A stretch of 64,000 bases of DNA, taken from assembly GCA_008828725.1 (NCBI GenBank), contig MEHQ01002765.1:571719-635718 (forward strand), given 5' to 3'. Made by a program: the position numbers and the translations under genes. The notes beneath the pieces were generated by a model. It did no database searches, was not told the origin of the DNA, and worked only from the letters and a program-made list of their open reading frames with translations. Position 1 is the first letter of the stretch, and every line of letters begins with the position of its first letter. Positions 36,401 to 51,400 of the stretch are shown here, piece after piece. The stretch comes from Saccharina japonica (Eukaryota; Sar; Phaeophyceae; Laminariales; Laminariaceae).

Positions 36401-39400
36401 CAGTACGCGACATACGATACAAACTTGAACATTTGTTAGTTCAGCCGGATGAGAGGTTCTAAAAAAGGCACGTGTTTGTTGCAGCGATGCATTCGTGCCG
36501 GGAGGAGAACTTTACGATAATCCTATGTGATCGCCTTTGAGAGCCAAACTAAAAACTAGCAATCTCAACGCTGCCGTCGACGTAAGACATGGCCCAGAGA
36601 GGACGTCAGCCGCAGTCGTTGCGTCCTTGTTTGAGCGGCCAATACACTTTCCGTCATGGCTTCATCCCTTTCGGATCGTTCCCGGTAGTGTGTGCGCATG
36701 AGTTCTCAAATACTGGTGAGCGGTAAACGATGTTACCGATTACGTATACGTCTTGGTTTACCACCACGCATGAAGCAGCGATGACCAGCGATTTGGACGT
36801 TTGTCTTGTAGATACTGTTTATGCCCAACGAGGGGTGTAACGCTAATTCTGGTTTCATGTCTTCCAGCACGTACGTTTTGAAGTTGAGATACGTCAATAA
36901 CGTGCATCGTTTACAGACGATTCCCGTACCTAGACGTGCATGGGGTGACCCAATTCATATGCGATGATGTCTTGAACTCGTTTCTTTTCTGAAGTGGACA
37001 TTTGTGAATTTAGCTACGGCAGGTATTGAGGTAGCACCTCATGACCACCATTTTGCCTTTTTTAACACCAACAGCAGTAGTAGTCTGTGTACAGTAGTAT
37101 CGTATGATACGTGCAGCTGCATGCGTTTTCGTCGAATTTTGTGGTAAGACGAATATGAATTCAAGTTTTCCCTGATGAGATGTAATTGATATAAACCAGG
37201 TACGGGGTATATAGGAAAAGGGGGATACTGCTTGAAAACTTTGGTAAAGGACGGGAAGAAATATAAAACGATAATACGTGTATCGTGTGGTGTGTATGGG
37301 GGAAAACAAAATCTTTCTTTTTCTGTTGTTTGCTCTGATCATCCTTTTTTATTATCTCCGCCCTTCCTTTTATCCCTCCTCCTTAGTCGTAACTCAGATC
37401 CGGGGTCACAAAGTAGGCTCATTTGCCTCCTCGCCTAGTACGGTTCATGCCTTGCATTGGTATCGCGAGAAGATTTCAGCCTTTTCTTCCCTCATCGACT
37501 CGCATCGAATTGTGCCTACCCACGCTACTATTAATAGGCGCTCTCAGCAGTTGATTCCGTTTTTTATTTTGTTTTGCAAATCATCTCAAACGTCCGACGC
37601 ACATGAGCTTCGAGACCCCTAAATCAACTCTTAGGAGCCTTCGAGGGCACCTCTAGACCATCGGGGCGACCGACTATTACTGTAGGTAGCAATGTAAATA
37701 CCGTGCTGCAAGTGTGTACCAGGGAATGGACCATTGCGAACTGCTTCAATACTAAGCCCCCGTCTGGCGCAACAGCCACGAATGATGCTTGCAAACTCTA
37801 CTTGAATGCCACACACGTTGTGTCGCCATGAACAGCAGGAGAGGACCAACATCCGAACGCGACGCGCAGCAGGAAAATATGACACAGGCTTTGTACGTTG
37901 TTCAGATCCTATAGATAGAGCTGGCGCTAGCGACGCAAACGTGTCCCTACCCAGCCATGGGGCCTTGAGCCGGTCAGAAAACAACAACAACAACAACAAC
38001 AGTTGTTTCCGTAGCAAGAAACGATCATTTATTATAATGTTTCTGGACAAGCTCGTTTCACGGGTACTCCACGGCATGTGTGCCTCTACACCGTTCCGGG
38101 CATGCCTGGCATATTCGACGACCTGAACTGCGTACGGTCCATGGCAAGACAAATACATAATGGCCAAAGTTGGTCACGTACTGAAACAAAGTACAGGGCA
38201 AGGAAACTCCTGCACGCAAAATATGCATGTTTCGCGCACAAAAGCCCAACTGCTCTCGTCGTGGTTGAGATATAAGGTCTTGATGGTTTGCCTGTTCTGT
38301 GCGTCGCTGTTAACCGCTCAACGATGTTGCTCTTTTCCAGTGTGTATTTGTCCGGGAGGTTGGAATTCCTTTCGGCCCACGCATACAAAAAGAAGTGCGA
38401 GACTGAGTATCTGTCAAAAACAAAATAAAGCACAGCAATAACAACAGCTCATGAAACGAAACGGAGTATCTGTCGAAAACAAAATAAAGCACACCAATAA
38501 CAACCGCTCATATAACACGTGTTCCATAAGACGCCATCTATCTCTCTCAAAAACGTGGTCGACTTCCCACTCATATTCGTAGAACCTTAATTTAATCAGC
38601 TCAGCTTCAGCCGGCCTGTAAACTGTTTTTCAAAGAAGAACCATATGACGTTTATGATGGATGACGGCGCACCAAGTCACGGCCGGGAACCCGAACTGCA
38701 GAACTGTGTCTGGCTGGTGCCATTCCACGCTCAGCTTGTCGGGCACACGGTGCCTTTTCGAACATTTTCCAACACCTACCTTATCTCCGTGCGCAATCGG
38801 CTCCCTTAAGCAAACAGTAGGATTATGTTGTCAATTGCGGGATTGTTGACAAATGGCGACTCATACACTCGATGGATGTATAATATTAGTTTCGACCACA
38901 TCCTCGATCTCGCAGCTGTTTTTTTTTTAACTTTTATAAATATAGACAAAAAAAAACAAAAAAAAAACAAAAACAAGAAACATAGACTAACCGACAACCG
39001 GGAATGTTAATATTATCCTACAGATTGGTTTGAATGGAATTGGAAAAATGAGTCAGGCAGCTGTGAGTATGACCGGCGGGTTGGTTGAAACTCATATTTT
39101 CAAGCGGCGTGCTATATACGTGTACTTACGTCAGAGGCGTTCGTCGGGCGCGTTTTGTTTTTACATTGGATTTTTGTAACATGGTGTCGTTGTGATTGGT
39201 TTTGTTGACGGTAAATAACATTTGAGTGACTCGTATATACGTAGTGTAGCGACATACATAACCTACCGGATAAAGCGATTGATTGCTTGGTTGTAGGTGG
39301 TGATCATCACGCATCGTTCGTATTCGAATATTCGTAGTCGAATACGTTCGAAAGACAGATTGAACTAAATCAAAACCACGAAGATCCGGAAACGTTTCTG

Positions 39401-42400
39401 CCGCTGCTTCCGTGAGCTTTATGCTAAAGTACGTCCAATATATGCATATATATCTATATCTATATTCATACAAAATATACACATCTCCGACAGCAAATAA
39501 AGCATTTCCTATCTGCGTAACAGTGAATCAACACTTTCGTTTTGGGCAATCCCCACGAAGAGAACACGATGCGAAGACTGGTGCAGCAGTTTAAATTAGT
39601 TGCCGCTAAAGGCTGCACTCCTTCCGGCACGAGGGTTCTCAAACGAAAGCACTGCTTCTATATACGATGATGCGATCCTATTTTGTGGAAGAGTTGGACC
39701 TTGTGACTTTGTGAGCGTCGATCGCCGGGGATACGGATATTGCTTCGGCTTGGGCTAACCCTGGTGTATACGCCCTACCGTAACAATATTTATAACACGC
39801 AAACGATTTGGGTCTTGAAGATTAGCGATTTAATGCCGCATATAGACCTGCGATGTAGTAAGTGTTTGTATTCTGCCCGGCCGCGTAGAGCTCACACATT
39901 AGCGGTTTGTTTCGTATATACCACCGTAATCTTGACACTTCAGAGAGCAACCTGGACGATATAAGTATCACAGTTTGGGGGCGTATCAGGATCGAGGTAG
40001 CACGTTTTGAAATAATTATTTCTGACTGACTATTAGTATACTCCTCACTCGACGAACTACCCGGTACTATTTCCCATGTGAGTGTCTCTGGGAATATTAT
40101 CCGTCAACACCTAGGCCGTGGGATTGGTTATCGGGTTAAGCTTACGCAATCCTCAAAGGTCATTATAGGGTAAAAGTATGTAGTTCCTCAAGGGAAATGC
40201 AGCTGCACGCCAAACCCCGCAGAAACATGCAGCTGTACTACAGCAACCGTCACTGGGTAGTTGGAAGATGGTACCAATCGTCTTCCGAGTGACAAAACAC
40301 CAGGACGGTCACGGCACGGCCCCAACGATAATCCTTTCCGCAACGCTGGGTGATCAAGCTTCTCGCAGATGTTTCGATATCATCCCCATGGTATTGTCGT
40401 TTGTGTTTGCTACCATCTCAGTCACGGTCCCAGACGGACTACATTATAATATTCCCTTTGATTGGCACGTGCTACACCATACACGAGGGTATTTTGTATT
40501 TTGTTGCAGAAGCTCCTCACTATATCTACTACGTATGGGTTTCAGATGGCGAACGGATAAAAACAATATAATTACAACAAAATAGTAATACGAACTACAG
40601 TATTAATATAATCAAAACAAACTGATGTGGAAAACAGCTTCAAATGCAATCGGATGGTCAAGATACGCCACGAATGTCGTGGTAACACACGAACAGTGTT
40701 CAGACGATATCATAATGAAAACATTCCTCAGTTTTTGGAGCTCCGGCAGCAAGAATAAACAGGTTTGGCAAAACAATGGGGGGTTTATACATATTTCTTT
40801 GATCGGAATTATAAGGACCACTTGAATTGAATGTTAACATACCAAGAAGGTCCGATATATTCAGGATCAGGGCGGTACTCGTAACTGTTTTACGTTCGGA
40901 TGGCGTGTCACAGCAGAGTTCGCCACGGTTCGTCATGGAATTGCCTGGCGTGACATATGGCACTTCATGCCGTCCCACGAACAAGATTTGTGGTGCTTTA
41001 TGGCCCTGCCATGGGGGTGCCACGGTTTTTTCTTGGTCCTTCACTGTGGTTCACGTCAAGTGATTTGTCGGCATGCCATGAAATACACCAGATAAATTGC
41101 CATGGTACTGCCCCATGGTAGTTCCAATGTTGCCACCGAGCTGCTAATAACAATGCACGGTAACCCACGGCAATTTATGACATGCAAATGCATAATTACC
41201 GTTCATGGCATGGCCATGGGTTGCCACGCAATAGCCGTGACACACAATGGAATATGTTTATGACGGCCCATTGCCTTGGCAACCCATGACGGTTCATGAC
41301 ATTGCCATGGTGTACCGTGAAAGTTCACGACAATGCTATGGCGTCCAATGAAGGTTCACGACATTGCCATGGTATACCCTGCGGCATGACAAGGCCATGT
41401 CGCCCACGGCACGGCAAAGGTAATGACATGGCAATGCCATGGCAACAACATGAAAACTCAAAGACTGTATATATAGTGTATTTAATCATGCCGGTGTCAT
41501 CATTTCGTATTCCGCGGCAACTTCCATGGCGTCTCCATAGCCGTAGCGTGTTACCATGACGTTTTGCAATGACAATGCCACGGCGAATGCCTTGTCGTTG
41601 CTATGGACTATGACGATGCGCCTCGATCTATGGCATCGCTATGGCATATCACGATACGACATGGCAATGACATAACGTGCCATGAGAAAGTCAAACAATG
41701 TAGATCCGCGAGACAATGCCCCTGTTATCGAAACTCCGAACCGGTATGGCCAAGATCAGACTAAAATTTCTCATACTCAGCATAAACCATTAAAAACACT
41801 CCAAAACGCTCTAACTAACCTACTTATAGTATGTAATGTTTTGTTTCGTTTCGCTAATTTGCGTAACCGGTCCGATTTAGCTCGGTGCTTACGCCACGCC
41901 ATCAGTCGCAATCTCCAGCGACTGGCATGTTACCACCCAGCCAACGCGAACAACGCGGATTCTCTGTCTCGTCCTGCGGGCCACACACTAATCACGGACT
42001 GGGCCATGCTAATCAAAGGAGTGGTGATGATATTGCGCGTGGGTGAATAGCAAACACTGTCTAACGCCGGTACTCGACTACGTCTTCGCCAACATCTACC
42101 ATATTGGAACACACAAACATCGACAGACATCAATCCTGGTATTTGCTACTGTATATTGTCCACGGCGTGAACCTGGTTCCCCGGCTGATTACATGATTCG
42201 TATTATGTTCTATATTCGCACCAAACGAGCTTCCAAATATTATGCGTGGGGGTGCCCAACACCCCGCCGCGGAAATGATTTTTCACACTACTACCTGCAG
42301 TAATATCGTCTTGTTGGAAACGTTCGTGTTCATATTGTGAAGCTGGCGCAGTATGTTGATTTCGTATCTTGGTGTTGTCAATTCAGCTCTTAATGTTTAA

Positions 42401-45400
42401 CTCTTCGTACCGTATGCAAGGCAGCGTGACTATTTTACTCGAATATTTATTTACGACGAGAAAAACAAATAATTGTAGCTTTCTGCAGCATTTGAAGGCT
42501 GATGTGGCGATGGACTGCTATCGCACTATGCCACTCACTGAGGTTCGCTGCGATACGGACCCAGTTCTGTTAAGCGTCGTCCCTTGGGGAGCTTCACGGG
42601 TAAAGCAAACGAACGATGGACAATATCATGTCCTGGGGTTGTAGAACCAGTAATGTTGTGGCAACAGAAATGAGAAACCGGAACTATGTACCAGTCAGTT
42701 GATGAGCGCTCCGTTTCAATCAACTATATATATTATAGGTAGCACGTCGACCGATTCTTCAATTTGTGAAGTCTAGGATTTAGTTTGAAACAGCGCACAC
42801 CGTGCGATAGAGCGGTATGGAGACCCGTAAGCAGCAGGGTCTAGAGCATGGGCTTGACTGTGCCGGCGTTATCCACCGCGGTATATGTTCCTTCATACGG
42901 GTTGTGCTCATGGTATCATACTACGTATCTTCTACAGCAAATAGCACGGCAAATTTCAAATTCGCCGAGTTTACAACATGTTTCCAACTTGTTAGTGATA
43001 CTTTCTGGCAACTCTGACTTCACGCAGTTACCTTGCGAGACTTTCCTGGGTGAAGCTGGACGAAGCGCACGATGTCCTCCACGCGCAACCACAAAGAGCG
43101 GTGATCGAGTTCGGGGGCTGCGATTACATAAGGTGATGCATTGCTGTGTGCGGGTGAAGCGCTATCGCTCAGTGAGGGGTTGGGGTGCTTCTCGTTTGAT
43201 ATCTTCGGAACGTTGCCCAATTTCGACCACAGCAGCAGCCCAATGTTGGCACGTAAACCTTCGGTGAGGAAGCGTAGATAGGCAATCTTCATAGGCAATG
43301 GGAGAGTGGATACGTAACCAGCGAAAGGTCCAAACCCAGCGTTTTTAGAACGCGGCGGGCTTTTCGGTGCCGACAATTGAAGGGTACGTTGCGTGAGACG
43401 AACATCCGGGAAATGGGGGTGGGAGTCATCCCACGGTAGGGGCGCAGCAGGTTTTTCTCTGCTCCTCACATGAGGAGCTCAATATCTCACCCGAAACATG
43501 ACTTCGGAAACAATCGTTCGCGCAATCCGACCAAACCTTCCAACGCGGTAGTCCAACAACAAATATACCAGTGAAACAATAATAGCATCCGGTGGTTACT
43601 CACGTGAGAAGCACAATCGGTCAGAAAATAATGAGCCTAAAAGTGGTGCCCCTACCGTGGGATTGCTCGTGGAGAAGATCCTTCCTGGCCATAACGGTAA
43701 AGGTAATGGGCAGGGTATTTATGTAACCAATGTGTATCGTCCTAAAGGCATGTCAAGCGTACCTACAGTACATTGGATAGACCCTTATTCTATTAAGTCC
43801 TTTGTAGATAAATGTTTTGGGAAGCTCAAAGCAGCAATCGCTCCTTACCTTACAACGGCTACTCCCTTGCACCACACAGCAATATACCACTGTTGTACCT
43901 ACAGTAAAATTCCTGTGTATAAAGTATGGGTGCCACATAACTTACCCGCAGTTTTTGACAACCATGTCGTTCATGACGAAGCCTTGCAGCGAGTCGTTTT
44001 CGTTCTTCCCCATGCTTTCGACCTCCACGCACTTGTTGGAGTACGACTCCATCTCATAGCTCGGGCCGCTCTTCCCATCCACCGTGAACCCCTGCAGAGC
44101 GTATGTATGCACAACATATTGGCAAAGCGTGGTCGAAGCGCGTGTTTGGCGAGCGAGATATTCAACACATGCATGTGGTTTCATCATTTGATAGCCTTTT
44201 GTGAAACGCCAAGTGCCTGCAAACCCAGTAAAACAACGCTGTAGATACGTAGCCGGCATGATCCGAGCGTGTCGCATGCGTCTCCTTTGCTTGCGTTGAG
44301 CGTCGGGCAACCCGGTAGCGCGACCTGTTCTGATTTACTTGTCGATGCTGGGATATAGTGTTTGTTCGAGAAGAAGTAAGCACGGCGATACCAATGTGCG
44401 GTTACACTCCAGCCTCTCTCTAATAGCCGTAGTTTCATTTTTTCTAGAAATTGTGAGTCGTACACACTTGACTTCTAACAACTAATCAACTTGTACTGCT
44501 GGCGAGCTAGCCGACTTTGGCCCGGTATTCATAGTTGACCTTCCGACATCGTCTGACAGCCAGGCGACTGGACAACTTATCCGCCTTGGGCGCCCGAGAC
44601 AGCGACGGCAACAACGATCAATTGTAGTGAGATCAACCGCGTCTACGAGAAGCGTGAGGGACCAGACGTAAGAGTAAACTGGTGCTGCCCTCGTGTCTGT
44701 GCGAATCCTCTAGTCGGAAACTCTCGGACACCATTTTTTGCCACCCGCGGTTGACGTTGCTGAAATCTAAGGTTTTACCGTCTGTTTTCTTGTCGGAAAA
44801 AACCCAAACGTTTTTCGTCCGGAAAGTGGAGCGACGTTTATCATCCCCTCTCGGGCCGTGGAGAATTAAACCATAAACATGCTCAAGTCATCCCGTATTA
44901 AACAATGCTTCCCATAAGTATGGAAACCCATTTTTTCGCATACTCGGGGGTGCACGCTACCACGGTAGAGGTGCTCCATTGTTTGATTCTGAGGCTCGGC
45001 ACTTGAGGAGCTCTATACCTGCAGTAGTCTAAGCACTAAGTTTGGAAGAAGAGGAAACCCCAAAACGCTACCCGAAAAACAACCCCATGGGATACGAAGC
45101 CGAAAGTATGAACTGAAACAAAATCGTGTATCACAAGAATATCATTACGACGACATGAGGTCATTTAGGAAGCGCTTTCCGCCAAAACGTATGATACTGC
45201 CTAACTCCTTTTTGTACCACACGTATCAGGCGCCTCCGGGGAAGGGCCAACTAATAGGTTATCGAAAACTATTCTTGAGGAAGAACATAGCAAATAGGCC
45301 AAAATAGTGTCTGTAAAAACTGGAATATCATTACGACAAATTTAACGATGGATACGTACGGAACGGAAATACAAGCTCCCCATAGGAAAACACACGGTAT

Positions 45401-48400
45401 CCCCAAACGAAAACAAAAACAAGTCGATACGTGTTGTATATATACCAGGCATACTAACTGTAGCACCATTCGGCCCTCGAGATCGAGATACACTCTGCCC
45501 AACGTGATGGAGATAAACAATCTCCACAGCATCCACACTCGAAAACAAAACCAAATCGATACGTAATATATATATGACGGAGAGACAGAGGGAAAGTATA
45601 TTAATTTTGCGGAAGGGGGAGAGCAATAGGGTACTATTAATACATATAATATAATAGGGAAAAAGAGCGATGCATTGTTAATTTCACAGAAGGGGGAACA
45701 ACATTTACGACTTCGACACTCGAGCTCAAGATGCAGCCCAGTCCGTCCAACCTCTTCGTTCGTTAGTAGCATTAACAACTCGGAGATCGTCATGATGTGG
45801 CCTGCCTGTTGTTTCCAAACCGACTTCGTTGAATTGGTGTTATACACACATGTACATGCATCACTCTGTCCAGAACGAGTACGCGTACGTACGTAGTCTC
45901 CGTGAGCGGAATTCTTTGTCGCGTTGCTCCCACAGGAAACAAAAACACACACCCAAGCCACGCTTGAGGGTGAACTACTTAGAGCCGTTAACGGCAGCAG
46001 TCTACACCCCGCAGTAGCCAAGGGCGTAGCCGGGAGTCCACGAAACAAGGTTTTTCGGACACCGTTGTACGTACCGTATGTATATGTAACGTATGAAACC
46101 ACTCCGGGCGATAACTAAATCGCTCTTTGCTTTGTTTTGTATTCCTCGAGGTGGTCTCCTGTTTGATGGGGTGGTATAGACGCGTGCTACGGTAGAGATA
46201 GCACTTTTTAGCTGAATCGTTTTCTGGACGATCGGGCTCCTTAACCCAAATTCGTCGGGCTTTCATTTTTGTGACGAATAATGTTTCAGAACATACTTCG
46301 GTCATGAGATTTATTTATCATCCGGCAGCACTTGTACTTTCCTCCAAAATGATTTTTTCGGTGAGGTATGACGCTCCTTAAGTGAGAAGCTCAGAAAAAA
46401 CATGGTGCACCTCTATCGTAACATGTGTCGGTACATAACCTACCCCCCGCTGATAAGGAACAAGTTTCATTCGAGGTTTGCAACATTTTCTCACAGGGGC
46501 GTGGTTTCTAGATGAGGGGCGATAACTACGAGGGGAGACAGGAGTAGAATGGTGTAACATTTGGCACACGTGGTACGCCCACCCCGATCGCAGACGGGTG
46601 GAGACAAGGGGAGTGATACCGCAAGCCTCGACAACTAGCACATTTGGAAGCTTTGAGGCAGCTACCAGGGGGGGTACTATCATGACGGTGTTAGCATCGC
46701 GTAGAATCACTCAGATCACATGCAGACTCTGTGGGTGGTGCAGGCCTTGCTGCTTGGGCTGGCGTAGCACGTATTTTGCCTTGGCTGGTTCGTCTAGCGT
46801 TGCTGCCGGAGCCTGAGACGCAGGTGCACCAGCGAGTGGGAGGTTGGCAGACAGAAGAAGAACGAAGAGGTCGTCGTATCGCTCGTGGCGAGATACGCTT
46901 TAGCAGATCGTGTCGGTGCAGCTAGCGCCTCGGGGGCGACAGCCGCGTCCTGCCCAGGATGATGGTCGGCCCGTCCGGATAGGCCCTGCACCTGACGCAT
47001 GCTACGATAGAGGTGCACCATGTTTTTTCTGAGCTCCTCACTTAAGGAGCGTCGCGCATCACCGAAAAACGATTCTGGAGGGAAAAGCAAATGCTGCCGG
47101 ATGATAAATCTCATGACGGAAGTATAGTCTGAAACATATTTCGTCACAAGAATTAAAGTTCGACGAATTCGCCCAATCGTTCAGAAAACATTCAGCCAAA
47201 AAGTGCTACCTCTACCGTAGCACGCGTCGCCTGTTCGATGTTGTCGTCGTCGTTCCCCGTGATGTGTGCTGTTGAAAGATGTCGGCATCACAGCAGATTT
47301 ATTTGGGACACCCCAAAGGTGACATGTTTTCGTGGTGTTTGGAAGGCGTGTCAGCTCAGGGGGGGGGTACCCATATCGAACTTACCCAGGTGGAAAACAC
47401 GCGGTTTACTAGATATATGGTCATTTTGTCACCGGGGGGGGGCGTGTTAAGGGGCGGAACCTGACAGAAGCGTGGTATCTTCCGAGACCCAGAAAGGTGG
47501 AGGGTATACTAAGATGAAAACAACTCGTTTTTTGGTGGTTCCGATCACACATTCCGTCCCTCTCCCCAGAAACTGGCTTGTTTTTCATGTTGACATTGGG
47601 AAGGTGTGTGCTTAGGTCGTTTTCGGTTTTTGTCGAGCACACTCTTAATAACACCCTTGATGCTATCCCCTACTCCTACTGTTACTACTACTACCACTAC
47701 TACTACTACTACTACTGCTGTAGTGCCAGAAATGGCCGCTATACCGCGGCCTGTTGTTCGTGTGCACCTATATATTATATGTGCGTGATGCCATCCTTCG
47801 AACAAGGTCTGTGTGCTCGTGTGATCGCCGTGCTTCACATCCACGAAATGTTATACACATACACATTCCGGCATACAATACGTACTGTCTGTTGGTGCTC
47901 CAGTCTGGTTCACCCACCCCATTTTTCACGCCAGTCAACGTGATCGGCAGAAAATGGTGAACCATTGACGCGATAAACGCATGAAGCACTCATCGTAGTG
48001 CGGAGGAGGACATATAAAGCCTTCTGCTGTAGAGGCGTGCTACGGTAGAGGTAGCACTTTTTTTTGCTGAAACGGTTTCCGATTGATCGGGCTCTCCTTA
48101 ACCCAAATTCGTCGGATTTTCCTTCTTGTGTCGTGTATCACTTTTAGTTTCCCGAAAAAACTATTTTTCGTCGAGGTATGGAGCTCCTTAAGTTAGGAGC
48201 CCAGAAATAGCATGGTGCACCTCTATCGTAGCATGCGTCTGTAATACATCATATGTGACCTGGAGTCGGAGTGACGACTGTCGTTTTGTACCAGGAGGGA
48301 GCAGGAGCAAAAAGGGCGAGCATACGTTGTAACTGAGATGTTAAAAAAACTAAGAGTCGTACGTCGTCCTCGTGGAACAAAATGTATATTTAAGTTATGG

Positions 48401-51400
48401 CTGGGAGTAATTAATGCACGTTACACATATGTACGTGCAGGACAGGACACCTAATAAGAAACAGGAAAGCTGGCCCAGGCTGGATTTCCTATTTGAGAGA
48501 GAGGGTGATTTCTACACTAAAATCAAGATAACAACTCTCAAATTTCATATTTACCTCTAAAATCCAGCCTGGCTTTCTTATCAGCCTGTTTCTTATTATT
48601 AGGTGTCCTGTAATGCTGTGCTCCTGCCTATCGTGTTAGGTGCTGCACCGTGCAAGTCGCCAAGTACAGCGGTAACGCAGAATGGTTGTGGAATTAATTC
48701 AGTGGCATCCGGGTGCTACGACAACAACAGAGGTCCCAAGATGTCATTCCGGATATAGAAACCGGGCATTTGTTCCTGCGTTCGGCACAGGGGAAATAAC
48801 ACTCTTTGGTTTCCTTGCCTTGTTTGACCGTTATTAAGTTTAACTTTCTACAGCAGAAGTAGCTCGGCTCGGCAGTCGGTTTTATTACGATACTATTCCG
48901 AGCGGGACGTAGTTGTCAGGACTAAATTGGCTCTGCACTAGTCCTGGAATATATTGGGTTTAGTGTATCAGGTATGTGATATGTCCTGATTACTATGCCC
49001 GCTTCGATTTAGTCGACGATTGAAGAAGCGCCCGAAGTGATTTCGCCAGTAACAAACGCAAAAGCCAAGAAGAGCCATAGAGAGAAAGATGCATGCTACG
49101 ATAGCCCCTGTATCCCAGCCGTGGCGCAGTAACCCCCCCGCCCGTTTGGCACATTCACCAAAGCCTACGATAGAAAACCCCATTTTATTTATTTACGTAT
49201 CAATCCATACTAATATATGAATATTAATAATTCAAGACATTAATGATTGGGCCTCGCCTCCGAGGCACGCGATATCGTTGCACACCTATTATTGTAGGTG
49301 TAGAGGATGGTACCAAGTAATACTGTTTATCTGGTTAAACGAAGGTATCAGCTCAAAGCCGTCTTTGGGTCAGGCTCAACACATATCGGTCGCACCCCCA
49401 TCCTTGCATGCAAATAGTGGGAGGAGGCGAAGGGGGGGTGGGGGGGGTGTACTCATGTCGTGCACGGTCGTAGTCTTATGATCACAAACCCACGCATATC
49501 TACAATGCCGGGACTAGGAAAGTTTGGTTTTCACCAACCAGGCAGACATTGCTTGCACCAACCGCGAAGCGCCGTGAGGTATTGGACGAGTTGCACTGAG
49601 GGTGAGCTGCATCCTGCCAAGAACCGCCTGTAAGGCGTACTTGTATACGGACCTCAGCCTCCCATGACTTGTTTTAACTTATGGTGCGGCCAATTCCAGA
49701 GACAGCAATGCGTATTACAATGTATCTGCCTCGCGGGTGCCTTGCCATAAACACACTAGGAGTTGGGAAGGGTGGGCACCGTTTCCTGTTAAACCCGGGA
49801 AATGGGTATAACGGCTGGCACGGAGTAGGTGGCGCGAAAACAATGATTTTTGTTTTTTCAAAAAAGGAAGAAAGAAAAGAACCCCCACCACACACACTAC
49901 TGGATGTATGATACGTATTGCTTCCATACGCCCCAGTATACAGCAGTATATACCACAAAGGCTACAATGGATGTGGAATAGGTTCGGTGGCATCCGGATG
50001 CCACAAAACAGGTCCCAAGATGTCACTCATACAGGACGTCGAAACCGGGCTGTACTTCCCTCGTACGGCATCATACTCGTACATTTAATATGAATGGTAT
50101 ATACAGCTATTATTAATAATAGTAGTTTTGCCTCCGTTATCAACTCCCTATGTGTATGATACACATATGATGTATATATATATACCAGGTAGTGGTATAT
50201 ACAGCTATTAATAGTAGTTTTGCCTCCGTTATCAACTCCGTATGTGTATGATACACATATGATATATATATATACCAGGTATACATATATATATCATACC
50301 TATCCTGTGGCGCTGGATGTGGATGGGGCATCAAAAGAACAATATACCACACACAATATAAAATAACTCATGCATACCGGATACAGATTTGCCAGCCCCG
50401 ATGTGTTGTGTTCCGGTTGCGTTGGGTTCTTCCTCGGCTGTTGATACACATTCATGTAGCCGTACGCCAGCAGCGAGTGACCACAGGACACACACCATCA
50501 GCCTCCCGAGGCTCCCAACCGTTTTTAGTTATCGTTTCGAGAGTTGGCTCGCCGCCAGACAGCTCGTGCATACAGCGCCAGTGGTCTCTGGTCTAACACT
50601 GAAAGGTTTGCGTAGAGCACGTACAGGTACATTATCCGCTTGTATATATACAATGATGAATCAGTTGTGCAATTGTCGGGGTTAGAGGTGACTTTACAGT
50701 AGATACAGTCCTACCTTCATCGCGAGGTCCTTGACAAAGGGCGCACTGCGCTCGATTTGTTATACACCACAACCCGGCGGAGTCGAACCGAAGAGACTTA
50801 GCTTGCGATCTAACCTGCGACTCTTCCATGCCGTCTCTGCGACTGAAAGAAAACACCAACAAACTGAAAACAAAAACAGCGACGAACACCACCAACGACA
50901 ACATCGTCGACGACGACATCATCGTCAGCAACAACAACAACAACATCATCAACAACAACAACATCATCCACAGCAACAACGACAGCAACCTCATCAACAA
51001 CTACTGCACTACAGTACAACAACAACGACAAACTTTGAAAACCAACAACAACAACAACAACAACAACAACCACAACAACAACAAGGCGCTCTCGTACATG
51101 CATACCTGAAGCGTGATCCACGAGTGTCGTATCCTGACCGCAGGCGAGTCGCCCTTGACGATCGCGTTCTTCCCTCCCGTGATCGTGATCGGGTTGGCTC
51201 TCGTGCCGTGCGCCTGGCTGTCCACACGGATCGTGTAAGTACCGTCCGCCAGCAGAACCGTGTCCCCAGCTTTCGCCCATTTCAGCGCACCCGAAAGGCT
51301 GTACATCTTCACCGTCTTGCTGAACAGCGTCGTGGGGGTCCGACGCCCGGTGTGTGTCACGTGGTAGGTAATGGCCACGACAGCGTTCCTGCTGTGGGTC

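Larger units (their letters stand above)
29852..43945 (-). other. Intron 2 of the beta-helix gene (14.1 kb)
   Basis: The donor is GTAAGT and the acceptor ACACAG. The left part (30.7-33.6 kb) is mostly MITEs. The middle (34-43 kb) holds a reverse-strand SINE body at 37.3 kb, a tandem duplication at 38.4 kb, a CATGG-rich repeat field at 41.1-41.7 kb and otherwise unannotated AT-rich sequence in which I see nothing. A family B MITE lies at 43.4-43.7 kb. Confidence 0.75.
44092..51105 (-). other. Intron 1 of the beta-helix gene (7.0 kb)
   Basis: This is a GT-AG intron. It contains a GTT/CAA microsatellite next to the donor, tandem duplications at 50.1-50.3 kb, a dispersed repeat pair near 48.7 and 50.0 kb, a TA-flanked element at 48.4 kb and MITEs at 48.0, 47.0, 46.2 and 45.0 kb. 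No other exon was recognised. The stretch 46730-46990 looks weakly codon-like but is unassigned. Confidence 0.75.

Noticed and set aside
43657-44244. 195-codon plus-strand frame
   Set aside because: Its right half is antisense to exon 2 of the beta-helix gene and its left edge is in a MITE. Frames of this length are expected by chance in 64 kb, as the unrelated 188-, 178- and 176-codon frames show.
45269-46102. 277-codon open frame on the minus strand, the longest in the window
   Set aside because: It has no recognisable domain, and the amino-acid composition follows low-complexity and duplicated DNA (two AACAAAA...TCGATACGT blocks and two GAAGGGGGA blocks). It lies within intron 1 and is most likely chance.
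47229-47300. Minus-strand frame reading ITGNDDDNIEQ next to a MITE, as a possible extra beta-helix exon
   Set aside because: The available acceptor gives the wrong phase for insertion between exons 1 and 2, which already join perfectly.
50758-50825. tRNA-like sequence on the minus strand with a GGTTCGACTCC B-box
   Set aside because: The T stem has only three pairs and no acceptor stem can be formed at the right distance. At most it is a pol III-type remnant.
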